A stretch of 31,805 nt of DNA, taken from positions 1-31,805 of the forward strand of contig JBFWNZ010000003.1 of assembly GCA_050250795.1 (NCBI GenBank), written 5' to 3'. The translations under genes were made by a program, and so were the position numbers. The stretch's first letter is position 1. Each line of letters opens with the position of its first letter. Below, in pieces: positions 1 through 6,372 of the stretch. The notes below the pieces were generated by a model. It was not told the DNA's origin. It made no database searches and saw only the letters and a program-made list of their open reading frames with translations. Source of the DNA: JBFWNZ01 sp050250795. GTDB lineage: Bacteria > Pseudomonadota > Alphaproteobacteria > UBA8366.

Positions 1-2
1 GT

Positions 3-449
3 GCCGCGGCCGGCGCCGGCTCTTTCACGGGACTGGACGTTTCATCGTTTGGAACCGTCGGGGGCGTGAAGATCGACGCGGATCGCTTCGCGTCCGGTGG
101 GAGCGGTCAGGGTGCGGCGTCTGCCAGGGGGGCTCCGGTCGGCAAGGACTATTTTGCCGTGATGACTTTCACCGCCGTGCCGGGGACGTCAGGGCTGGAT
201 CGGATCAAGGCCGTATGCGACGTGGTGAAGGGCGAGCCGGTTACGTACTGTGGGCGGGGCGAATGCGCAGAGGTCGGTTTCGCCGGTCCCGGCGCATCCT
301 GTGCCACGGGCTATGGGGCTTTCACTCGTTACAGCCGGTATGAAGGTCCGCAAGCGGAAATTCTTGCCCGCGCCGCGTGCGCATCTTCGGCCATTCGCCA
401 CAAGGCCCGCAATCCGGCGGCACAAGGCTACTTCTGCGTCCCGCGCTAA
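3..449 (+). CDS. Unknown protein, 3' part (5' end outside window)
   Basis: The frame is open from the first bases of the window to a TAA at 447-449, so the gene most likely begins upstream. A GTG at 66 could serve as an internal start but has no convincing ribosome site. The visible part is about 148 residues. It is Gly/Ala-rich for the first 45 residues, then has a denser segment (KDYFAVMTFTAVPG onward) with five cysteines, including the motifs TYCGRGEC and GYFCVPR close to the C-terminus. Such paired cysteines would fit a disulphide-bonded exported domain, but this is inference. I do not recognise the family. It lies 64 bp upstream of the ankyrin gene on the same strand and could be cotranscribed with it. 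Confidence 0.55.
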   Translation, partial: AAAGAGSFTGLDVSSFGTVGGVKIDADRFASGGSGQGAASARGAPVGKDYFAVMTFTAVPGTSGLDRIKAVCDVVKGEPVTYCGRGECAEVGFAGPGASCATGYGAFTRYSRYEGPQAEILARAACASSAIRHKARNPAAQGYFCVPR

Positions 450-513
450 CGTACCAACCGCATGTGCCGTCGCCGCGGACGGCCGTCAGGCAGGCGATCG
501 GGAGGAGGGGAAG

Positions 514-1485
514 ATGCATCGAGGTCTAGGCGTTGCCGCGATAACCGCAATGCTGATGCTGACCGGTCCCTCCGGGGCGGCCGAAGGCGATGCGCTGATC
601 GCCGCGATCGAACAGGCAGACCCGGCGGCGGTGGAGCGCCTGCTGTCGTCGGGCGCGACGCCGGACCCGCTGCGGACCGGGATCGGACAGTCGCCGCTTG
701 AGTTCGCTTGCACCAGGATTTCCGACCTGGGATATCCGCCCGACGCGGAGACCCCGGCTGCGAAAGCCGCCATCCCCGCTCTCCGGCGCATCCTCGCACA
801 GCTTCTGGCGGCCGGGGCGGACCCGAACGCGGATGCCTTCCGCCGCGGCGCGTCCACGACGGGGGGACAGACGCCCCTGCATGCCGGAAATCTCGCACTC
901 GATTGCCTCGAACCCTTGCTGGCGGCCGGGGCCGATCCGAATGCCCGCATGGCAAGCGACCTTTGGGGGGCGGGCAAGGGCTTGACGGTGCTGGAGGCCG
1001 CGCTGTCCGGCCCGATCCCCGGCCGCGACCGGATTTCGGGATTGGCTCTGCTGATCGAGGCCGGTGCCGATCCCCATCGTAACCGTCACGATGGCCTGTC
1101 GCTGAAGGCGGGGCTGGCGGAGACCCTGTCGACGATGCTGCCCGAGCAGGTGAAGGCAGGGCGCCCGGTCCGCGCCGCGGAGGTGGAGCAGCTGAAATAC
1201 ATGTTTCAGGCCTATCGTGCGCTGGACCGGGCCGGCGTTGCCGGGCCGGATGCCGACGCCCGGATGCGCCAGATGGCCGCCGCGCTCGCGTCGTCGCTGG
1301 ATGCCGCCCCCAAACGGATGTCGGATCTGCTCAGCGAGTCGGGACAGGTCGCCGGCGCCGGTCTTGCGGAGCGCATCGGGCGCAGCGGGCACCTCGACGC
1401 GAAGCTGTTCCAGGGCGACCGGGTTCTGTCGGAGGAACTGCCGATCCGCGAGGTCCTGCGCCGATTCCTGGAAACGCGCTCCTGA
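514..1485 (+). CDS. Secreted ankyrin-repeat protein
   Basis: A 323-residue protein. The ATG at 514 was chosen because GGAGGAGGGG lies just upstream and the start gives a short signal peptide (MHRGLGVAAITAMLML, likely cut near GAAEG at 21-25). The same frame is open further upstream to 250, but that part is Arg/Pro-rich and reads as non-coding. Ankyrin-type units are visible at about 25-66 (ALIAAIEQADPAAVERLLSSGA), 90-106 (LAQLLAAGADPNA), 119-144 (TPLHAGN...LLAAGADPNA) and 158-190 (TVLEAAL...LLIEAGADPH). The remaining 130 residues are helical and without recognised domain. Ankyrin repeats bind proteins; the partner is unknown. A periplasmic location is inferred from the signal peptide. Confidence 0.8.
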   Translation: MHRGLGVAAITAMLMLTGPSGAAEGDALIAAIEQADPAAVERLLSSGATPDPLRTGIGQSPLEFACTRISDLGYPPDAETPAAKAAIPALRRILAQLLAAGADPNADAFRRGASTTGGQTPLHAGNLALDCLEPLLAAGADPNARMASDLWGAGKGLTVLEAALSGPIPGRDRISGLALLIEAGADPHRNRHDGLSLKAGLAETLSTMLPEQVKAGRPVRAAEVEQLKYMFQAYRALDRAGVAGPDADARMRQMAAALASSLDAAPKRMSDLLSESGQVAGAGLAERIGRSGHLDAKLFQGDRVLSEELPIREVLRRFLETRS

Positions 1486-1646
1486 CGGCAAAGCCGACAG
1501 GTTCGCTTCTCTCGTAGGGCAGGGCGCTCCCGGAGACGAGAGCACGCCAGCTGTCCGGCGCGCCGCACAAGGGTGGCATAGGAGGGGACGTCTGCTGGCG
1601 TTGGGAGCGCGGCCGGTGCGCGGCGTCGCAGAAGCCTTGGATTCCT

Positions 1647-1732
1647 TGGTGCCCCCGGGGAGACTCGAACTCCCACATCGTTGCCGATAACAGATTTTGA
1701 GTCTGCCGCGTCTACCATTCCGCCACAGGGGC
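1647..1732 (-). tRNA. tRNA-Leu (anticodon CAA)
   Basis: The minus strand folds as a class II tRNA. The acceptor arm GCCCCTG pairs with CGGGGGC and is followed by an encoded ACCA end (1650-1647). A D-arm, a long variable arm as expected for leucine, and a T-arm with GTTCGAGTC are present. The anticodon loop is CTCAAAA with CAA at 1699-1697, reading the UUG codon. It has its own promoter directly upstream. Length (86 nt with CCA) fits tRNA-Leu. Confidence 0.96.
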
Positions 1733-1742
1733 CTCGGGCCGC

Positions 1743-1770
1743 ATCATAGGGGCGCCGGAGGCGGGGTCAA
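1743..1770 (-). promoter_or_regulatory. Sigma-70-type promoter of tRNA-Leu
   Basis: On the minus strand TTGACC (1770-1765) is followed after 16 nt by TATGAT (1748-1743). Transcription would start about 4 nt before the tRNA 5' end at 1732. Both hexamers match consensus at five of six positions, and the location is what a stand-alone tRNA needs. Confidence 0.75.
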
Positions 1771-1918
1771 CGGGGTGCTGCCATGCATGCGCCGCGCGGG
1801 CGGCGGGGGTGCGGTTGCTTGCGCCCGGCCGCCGCGCGGTGTCAGACTGCGCGCGGCCGGCATAACTGCCCGATCCGGTTCCGGCTCGGGTCCCTCCCTC
1901 AGCATGGGCCGCACTGCC

Positions 1919-3238
1919 ATGAGCGATCGCGCCGCCGACGACCAGGACAGCTTCCCCACGCCCATCGGGCGCCATGGCTGCCTCGACGGCTATGTGGTGC
2001 TGGACCTCAGCCAGTATCTGTCGGGCCCGCTTTCGGCGATGATCCTGGCGATCCTGGGTGCCACCGTCATCAAGATCGAGCCGCCGGATACCGGCGAGGG
2101 GGTGCGCAACCAGCCGCCCTTCGTCACGCCCGACGGCCTGTCCAAGCGCAAGGCGTCGCCCGAGGACCGCGGCATCGCCTTCCTCAAGCGCAACGCCTGC
2201 AAGCTGAGTCTGCCGCTCGACCTGAAATCGGACGCCGGCTATGCCGCCTTCCTGCGGCTGGTCGCCAGCGCCGATGCCGTCATCCACAATTACCGGCCCG
2301 GCGTGCCCGAGCGGCTGAAGGTGGATGCGGCCAGCCTCAAGGCGGTCAATCCCGGCCTCGTCTATTGCGGGATCGACGGCTTCGGCGCCTATGCACAGCC
2401 GGGCGACAGGCGCAGCGCCTTCGACGTGGTGATCCAGGCGCTGTCGGGCGTCATGGCCTTTTCCGGCCAGCCGGACGGGCCGCCGACGCTGTGCGGCGCG
2501 CCCATCGGCGACCAGTGCGCCGGCCTGTTCGCGGCCATCGCCGTGCTGGCCGGGCTGCTGCAGCGCGACGGCGGGCGCGGCACGGGCGGGGCGCCCGACA
2601 TGTCGGTGTCGATGCTGAACGCGATCTCGATGCTGATCTGGGACGAGCACCGCGACCTCTACGTCCAGGACGGCATCGTCGACCGCTGGGGCAACCGCAC
2701 GCCGCGCAACTATCCCTTCGACACCTACCGCACCGCCGACGGGCTGTATGTCGCGATCTCCGGGGCGGGGCCGGTCGACTGGACGAACCTTGTCGAGGCG
2801 ACCGCCATCCCCGAATTGCTGGCGCGGCCCGAATGGCGGCAGTTGGACGCGCGGGTACGCGACCGCGAGGAGATCGACCGCCATCTCGTGCCCTGGTTCC
2901 AGTTGCGCCGCCGCGACGAGGTGCTGCGCGTGGTCGGCGGCCGCGGCGTGACCGTGGTGCCGGTGATGGGCATTAATGACATCATGGGCGATGACCGCTT
3001 CCGCCGCGCCGTGCTGTTCGATCTGGACGACAGCGAGCATGGCGAGACCGGCGCGCTGCATGCGCGCTTTCCCATCGTCATCGAGGGCAAGCAGCCCGGC
3101 CCCTACGACCCGCCGGCGCCGCCGCTCGGCCAGGACACGGTGGCGCTGCTCAAGCGCTATGCCGGCATGGACGACGCCGAGATCGCGGCGCTGGCCGCGG
3201 CCGGCGCCACGTCCGTCGCAACAAGAAACGGGCATTGA
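1919..3238 (+). CDS. CaiB/BaiF class III CoA-transferase
   Basis: A 439-residue class III CoA-transferase, which moves CoA between carboxylic acids in the cytoplasm. Family marks seen are the N-terminal GYVVLDLSQYLSGPLSAMILAILGATVIKIEPP-type segment, NYRPGVPERL, LVYCGIDGFGAYAQPGDRR, and APDMSVSML, whose Asp227 is at the expected position of the catalytic aspartate. The substrate cannot be read from the sequence. The start is uncertain: ATG 1919 (MSDRAADD) is preferred, ATG 1904 is possible, and neither has a strong ribosome site. Its stop at 3236-3238 nearly abuts the amidohydrolase gene, so the two are probably one operon acting on the same acid or CoA thioester. C-terminal length is normal for the family. 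Confidence 0.88.
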   Translation: MSDRAADDQDSFPTPIGRHGCLDGYVVLDLSQYLSGPLSAMILAILGATVIKIEPPDTGEGVRNQPPFVTPDGLSKRKASPEDRGIAFLKRNACKLSLPLDLKSDAGYAAFLRLVASADAVIHNYRPGVPERLKVDAASLKAVNPGLVYCGIDGFGAYAQPGDRRSAFDVVIQALSGVMAFSGQPDGPPTLCGAPIGDQCAGLFAAIAVLAGLLQRDGGRGTGGAPDMSVSMLNAISMLIWDEHRDLYVQDGIVDRWGNRTPRNYPFDTYRTADGLYVAISGAGPVDWTNLVEATAIPELLARPEWRQLDARVRDREEIDRHLVPWFQLRRRDEVLRVVGGRGVTVVPVMGINDIMGDDRFRRAVLFDLDDSEHGETGALHARFPIVIEGKQPGPYDPPAPPLGQDTVALLKRYAGMDDAEIAALAAAGATSVATRNGH

Positions 3239-3255
3239 TGGAGGATTCCCGCCCC

Positions 3256-4092
3256 ATGCAGATCATCGACTTCCGCAGCTATGCGCCGCTCAAGGCGACG
3301 ATGGATTTCATCAGCAATCCGCAGACCGTCGCCGGCAAATATGTCAGCCAGTACGGGCTGACCGACATGGACCGGCACATCAAGGACATCCCCGCCTTCG
3401 AGAAACATATGGACGATCATGGCGTCAGCCATACCGTGATCGCCTGCAACGGCTCGCTGGCCGAGGATGTGGTGGACTTCGCGAACGGGTCGAAGCGCGT
3501 GATCGCCATCGCGGACATCCGGCCGCAGAACCCGGCCGAGGTGGTGCGCCGCATCCAGCGCCTCTACGACAACGGCGCTCGGCTGGTCGGCCTCACGCCG
3601 TGGAAGGAGGACATCCCCGCCAACGACCGCATCTGGTACCCGATCTATGCCAAATGCTGCGAGCTGGGCATGGGCTGCGTGATCCACGCCTCGTTCCATT
3701 TCGGCAAGGGCGTGAAGCTGCGCAGCGCGCATCCGCTGAACCTGGACGACGTGGCGGTCGACTTCCCCGAGCTGCGCATCATCGCCAGCCATGGCGGCTG
3801 GCCCTGGATGTCCGACATGGTGGCCGTCGCCTGGCATCACGAGCATGTCTATGTCGAACTGTCGGGCTGGCGGTTCAAATACCTGCCGCAGGAGCATTCC
3901 GGCTGGGACATGATCTTCCAGAGCGGCAACGGTCCGCTGCGCGACAAGATCCTGTGGGGCGCGCTGTGGCCGTTCATGCCGCTCGACCGCCAGATCGCGG
4001 AGTCGAAGGAGATGCCGTTCTCGCCGGCGGTGCAGCAGAAGCTGTTCCACGACAATGCGCATCGCCTGCTGACCGAGTTGAAGGCGATCTGA
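3256..4092 (+). CDS. Amidohydrolase-2 family protein lacking usual metal ligands
   Basis: A 278-residue TIM-barrel protein of the amidohydrolase-2 (ACMSD-like) family. The start ATG 3256 follows GGAGGA by about 10 nt; ATG 3238, overlapping the upstream stop, is an alternative adding six residues. Recognisable family segments are DRIWYPIYAKCCELGMGCVIH, HPLNLDDVAVDFPELRIIASHGGWPW and the C-terminal HDNAHRLL. The usual N-terminal HxH is replaced (MQIIDFRSYAP), and the usual GSDxP aspartate near the C-terminus is replaced by LWGALWPF. The two middle histidines remain. The protein may therefore be metal-independent, or have changed or lost its hydrolase chemistry. Its pairing with a CoA-transferase suggests a small catabolic step on an organic acid. 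Confidence 0.85.
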   Translation: MQIIDFRSYAPLKATMDFISNPQTVAGKYVSQYGLTDMDRHIKDIPAFEKHMDDHGVSHTVIACNGSLAEDVVDFANGSKRVIAIADIRPQNPAEVVRRIQRLYDNGARLVGLTPWKEDIPANDRIWYPIYAKCCELGMGCVIHASFHFGKGVKLRSAHPLNLDDVAVDFPELRIIASHGGWPWMSDMVAVAWHHEHVYVELSGWRFKYLPQEHSGWDMIFQSGNGPLRDKILWGALWPFMPLDRQIAESKEMPFSPAVQQKLFHDNAHRLLTELKAI

Positions 4093-4098
4093 TCCCGC

Positions 4099-4135
4099 CC
4101 CCTCGACGGCGCCCCTCGACGGCGCCCCTCGACGG
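4099..4135 (+). repeat. 13-bp tandem repeat, 2.8 copies
   Basis: The unit CCCCTCGACGGCG occurs at 4099-4111, 4112-4124 and 4125-4135 (last copy 11 of 13 bases), without mismatch. It starts six bases after the amidohydrolase stop and runs up to a perfect inverted repeat. It is non-coding and probably arose by slippage. Confidence 0.9.
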
Positions 4136-4136
4136 T

Positions 4137-4171
4137 ATTGTGCCGGCGTGATACCGACGCGCCGGCACAAT
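4137..4171 (+). repeat. Perfect 12-bp inverted repeat (stem-loop or operator)
   Basis: ATTGTGCCGGCG (4137-4148) and CGCCGGCACAAT (4160-4171) are perfect reverse complements around an 11-nt spacer. The GC-rich stem could terminate the amidohydrolase transcript, but no T-run follows. It also ends only 23 bp before the start of the next gene, where it could bind a dimeric regulator. The sequence does not decide between these. Confidence 0.7.
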
Positions 4172-4194
4172 GCGTCCGAGGAGCCGTCCCCCGC

Positions 4195-4776
4195 ATGCTG
4201 ACACGCCTTTACGACTGGACGATGGGCCTTGCCGCCCATCGCCACGCCATCTGGTGGCTCGCCGCCATCTCCTTCGCCGAAAGCTCGTTCTTCCCGATCC
4301 CGCCCGATGTGCTGATCATCGCCATGGTGCTGGCGGCACGCGAGCGCGCCTGGCGGGTCGCGACGGTCTGCACCCTTGCCTCGGTGGCCGGCGGTCTGGC
4401 GGGCTATGCCATCGGCGCGCTGCTCTACGAAGGGGTCGGTGCGCCCATCATCGCCTTCTACGGCTATGGCGAGAAGTTTCAGGTCTTTCAGGGCTGGTAC
4501 CATGAATACGGCGCCTGGATCGTCGGGGCCGGCGGGTTCACGCCCATCCCCTACAAGGTCATCACGATTGCCAGCGGCGTCGCGGATCTCGACCTCGCGA
4601 CCTTCACCATCGTCTCGGCGCTCAGCCGCGGCGCCCGTTTCTTCCTCGTTGCGGCATTGCTGTGGCGCTTCGGGCCGCCGATCCGGGCCTTCATCGAGGC
4701 GCGTCTCGGCATCCTGACGCTTGCGTTCTTCGTCCTCCTGATCGGCAGCTTCTTCGCCCTGCGTTATCTCGCCTGA
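4195..4776 (+). CDS. YqaA/DedA family inner-membrane protein
   Basis: A 193-residue membrane protein of the DedA/SNARE-associated superfamily, YqaA-like branch. ATG 4195 follows GAGGAG by 11 nt. Hydrophobic segments are visible near residues 20-45, 55-80, 115-135 and 150-190. The family re-entrant motifs are present: FAESSFFPIPPDVLIIAMVL early, and GAGGFTPIPYKVITIASGVA in the middle. Related DedA proteins act in lipid scrambling and membrane homeostasis, but the transported molecule for this branch is unclear. Upstream is the tandem and inverted repeat region. Downstream is a lipoprotein gene with its own promoter, so this gene is probably transcribed alone or from upstream. Confidence 0.88.
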   Translation: MLTRLYDWTMGLAAHRHAIWWLAAISFAESSFFPIPPDVLIIAMVLAARERAWRVATVCTLASVAGGLAGYAIGALLYEGVGAPIIAFYGYGEKFQVFQGWYHEYGAWIVGAGGFTPIPYKVITIASGVADLDLATFTIVSALSRGARFFLVAALLWRFGPPIRAFIEARLGILTLAFFVLLIGSFFALRYLA

Positions 4777-4787
4777 TCGTCCGGCTT

Positions 4788-4813
4788 GGAACTTTCCCCG
4801 GGCATGCGGGGTT
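4788..4813 (+). promoter_or_regulatory. Candidate EcfG (general stress sigma factor) promoter
   Basis: GGAAC at 4788-4792, followed by TTT, a 17-nt spacer and GGTT at 4810-4813, closely fits the GGAAC-N16/17-cGTT pattern known for alphaproteobacterial EcfG/RpoE2/SigT promoters. It lies just after the YqaA stop and about 105 bp before the lipoprotein start, implying a leader of about 100 nt. The match is by eye and untested. Confidence 0.5.
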
Positions 4814-4918
4814 GATTCCGGCATGACGACAGCCGGGATCGGCGCCGAAGCGAGGGCGCGGCGGAAACCGGAGCCGGGCCTCGGCCCGCATGGCGCAGTT
4901 CAAGGTAGGAGGACGACC

Positions 4919-5164
4919 ATGACTCGGAAGATCATGCTGACGGGCGTCGCGCTGGCGGCCCTGCTGGGCCTCGCGGCCTGCGGCGAAAGCAAGGGCGACC
5001 GTGCCCTGTCGGGTGCGGGTATCGGTGCGGCCGGCGGTGCGGTCGGCGGTGCCCTGATGGGCAATCCGGCGGCGGGTGCGGCCATCGGTGCCGCGGCCGG
5101 TGCCGTGACCGGCGCCGTGACCGACAAGGACGATATCGACCTGGGCAAGCCCGCCTGGGATTGA
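4919..5164 (+). CDS. Glycine-zipper lipoprotein
   Basis: An 81-residue protein. ATG 4919 follows a strong AGGAGG; the in-frame ATG at 4823 lies upstream of a long leader and is less likely. The N-terminus is a lipoprotein signal (MTRKIM, hydrophobic core, lipobox L18-A-A-C21). Residues 29-67 form repeated small-residue helices (GIGAAGGAVGGALMG, then GAAIGAAAGAVTGAV), the glycine-zipper pattern of small envelope proteins. The tail DKDDIDLGKPAWD is acidic. It should be anchored in the outer or inner membrane after lipidation. Function is unknown, but similar proteins are often stress-induced, which agrees with the EcfG-like promoter upstream. A strong terminator follows, so this is a single-gene unit. 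Confidence 0.85.
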   Translation: MTRKIMLTGVALAALLGLAACGESKGDRALSGAGIGAAGGAVGGALMGNPAAGAAIGAAAGAVTGAVTDKDDIDLGKPAWD

Positions 5165-5183
5165 CGGACCGTTCCGTCTCGGC

Positions 5184-5213
5184 AAACGGCCGCGCCCGAC
5201 AGCGCGGCCGTTT
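5184..5213 (+). terminator. Intrinsic terminator of the lipoprotein gene
   Basis: A perfect 12-bp stem, AAACGGCCGCGC (5184-5195) with GCGCGGCCGTTT (5202-5213), has a 6-nt loop. It starts 20 bp after the stop codon, and the stem ends in three T. The A/T ends make it plausible in both orientations. Confidence 0.85.
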
Positions 5214-5272
5214 CGCTTGTGCGTGGACCGCCCGCCGGAATCGGCTATCTTGCGGCCCGAGGAGGCTGGCAG

Positions 5273-5818
5273 ATGGCTCCACACACAATCGACGCGTCGA
5301 TAACCCGCGACCCGCGCGCGGTGCCGGCCGCAGTGGCGGCGCTGGCACTGGCGGTTCTCGGCGGCGCCTATGCGTTCCAGTATCTGGGCGGGCTGGAGCC
5401 CTGCAAGCTGTGCCTCTATCAGCGCTGGCCGTGGTGGATCGCCGGCTTGGCGGGCCTGGCCGGCATTGCGCTCGGTCATGACCGGCGGCTGCGGAGGATC
5501 CTGATCCTGACGGCAGGGCTGGCGATGGCGGTCGGGGCCGCGATCGCGCTGTTCCATGTCGGGGTCGAGCAGCGCTGGTGGCAGGGGCCGACCTCCTGCA
5601 GCAGCGGCAGCGCGCTTCCCGATACGCTCGAGGCGATGATGGCGGCGGCCTCGCGGGCGCCGGTCGTCGCCTGCAATGAGGTGGCGTGGTCGCTCTGGGG
5701 CATTTCGATGGCCGGCTTCAATGTCCTGATTTCGGCGGCCGGGGCCGCGGCGGCGCTCGCCTATGGGCTGCGCTACGCGGGCGGTTCGTCTCGCGGTACG
5801 GCGGAGGCGGCGCGATGA
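5273..5818 (+). CDS. dsbB: Disulfide bond formation protein B (DsbB)
   Basis: A 181-residue inner-membrane protein. DsbB reoxidises periplasmic DsbA and passes electrons to ubiquinone. ATG 5273 is placed 7 nt after AGGAGG. Four membrane segments are apparent at about 18-38, 54-68, 76-95 and 143-165. The first periplasmic loop carries the redox pair C44-x-x-C47 (EPCKLC). The second carries C109 (TSCSSG) and C134 (VVACNEV), matching the two essential pairs of the family. It overlaps coq7 by four bases (ATGA), so the two are translationally coupled. The pairing is functionally sensible because DsbB uses the quinone that Coq7 helps make. Confidence 0.94.
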   Translation: MAPHTIDASITRDPRAVPAAVAALALAVLGGAYAFQYLGGLEPCKLCLYQRWPWWIAGLAGLAGIALGHDRRLRRILILTAGLAMAVGAAIALFHVGVEQRWWQGPTSCSSGSALPDTLEAMMAAASRAPVVACNEVAWSLWGISMAGFNVLISAAGAAAALAYGLRYAGGSSRGTAEAAR

Positions 5819-6369
5819 GCGCACGTCCCGGTCCCCGCTATCTGCCCGGCGACCCCGAGCCTGCCGTCCGTCGCGCGCGCATGCTGCGCGTGGACCATGC
5901 CGGCGAATACGGGGCGGTACGCATCTATGCCGGGCAGCGGGCGGTGCTGGACGGCACGCCCGCCGAAGCGGCGCTGCGTCATATGGCGGCGCAGGAGGCC
6001 GAGCATCTTGCTGCCTTCGACCGGCTGCTGCCCGAGAACCGCGTCCGCCCGACGATGTTGGCGCCGGTCTGGCATGTCATGGGCTGGCTGCTGGGCTGGA
6101 CGACGGCGCGAATCGGGCCCGAGGCGGCGATGGCCTGCACCGTGGCGGTGGAGGAGGTCATCGACCGCCACTATGCGGGACAGGCCGAGACCTTGGCGGC
6201 GGAGGATCCGGCGCTGGCCGCCACCATCGAAAAATTCCGCCAGGAGGAGGTGGCGCACCGCGACGCGGCGCTGGCCGCCGATGCGGAGCGTGCGCCGGCC
6301 TATCCGCTGCTCACGGCCGCCGTGCGCGGCATTTCCCGCGCTGCGATCCGGCTTTCGGAGCGAATCTGA
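5815..6369 (+). CDS. coq7: Demethoxyubiquinone hydroxylase (Coq7 family)
   Basis: A 184-residue carboxylate-bridged di-iron monooxygenase that hydroxylates demethoxyubiquinone, a late step of ubiquinone synthesis at the membrane. The iron-ligand pattern is visible as two halves: E31 (HAGEYGA) and E61-x-x-H64, then E113/E114 (VEEVIDRHY) and E145-x-x-H148 (EEVAH). Hydrophobic patches at about 78-112 and the C-terminus would allow membrane association. The start overlaps the dsbB stop (ATGA). The gene ends only 3 bp from the convergent tldE stop, with no hairpin between. Length is typical of the short bacterial Coq7 form. Confidence 0.94.
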   Translation: MSARPGPRYLPGDPEPAVRRARMLRVDHAGEYGAVRIYAGQRAVLDGTPAEAALRHMAAQEAEHLAAFDRLLPENRVRPTMLAPVWHVMGWLLGWTTARIGPEAAMACTVAVEEVIDRHYAGQAETLAAEDPALAATIEKFRQEEVAHRDAALAADAERAPAYPLLTAAVRGISRAAIRLSERI

Positions 6370-6372
6370 CCC

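Noticed and set aside
250..513. N-terminal extension of the ankyrin protein
   Set aside because: It overlaps the preceding gene and is Arg/Pro-rich. ATG 514 has a strong ribosome site and gives a signal peptide.
1634..1732. Possible integration site at tRNA-Leu, prompted by CCTTGGATTCC next to its 3' end and again near 11837
   Set aside because: The shared 11-mer lies outside the tRNA, no duplicate of the tRNA 3' end was found, and no integrase or phage gene lies between.
1712..3235. Long minus-strand open frame of about 500 codons opposite the CoA-transferase
   Set aside because: The plus frame shows a complete CoA-transferase with family motifs; the antisense frame is low-complexity (many H, R, G, A), as expected from GC-rich codon shadows.
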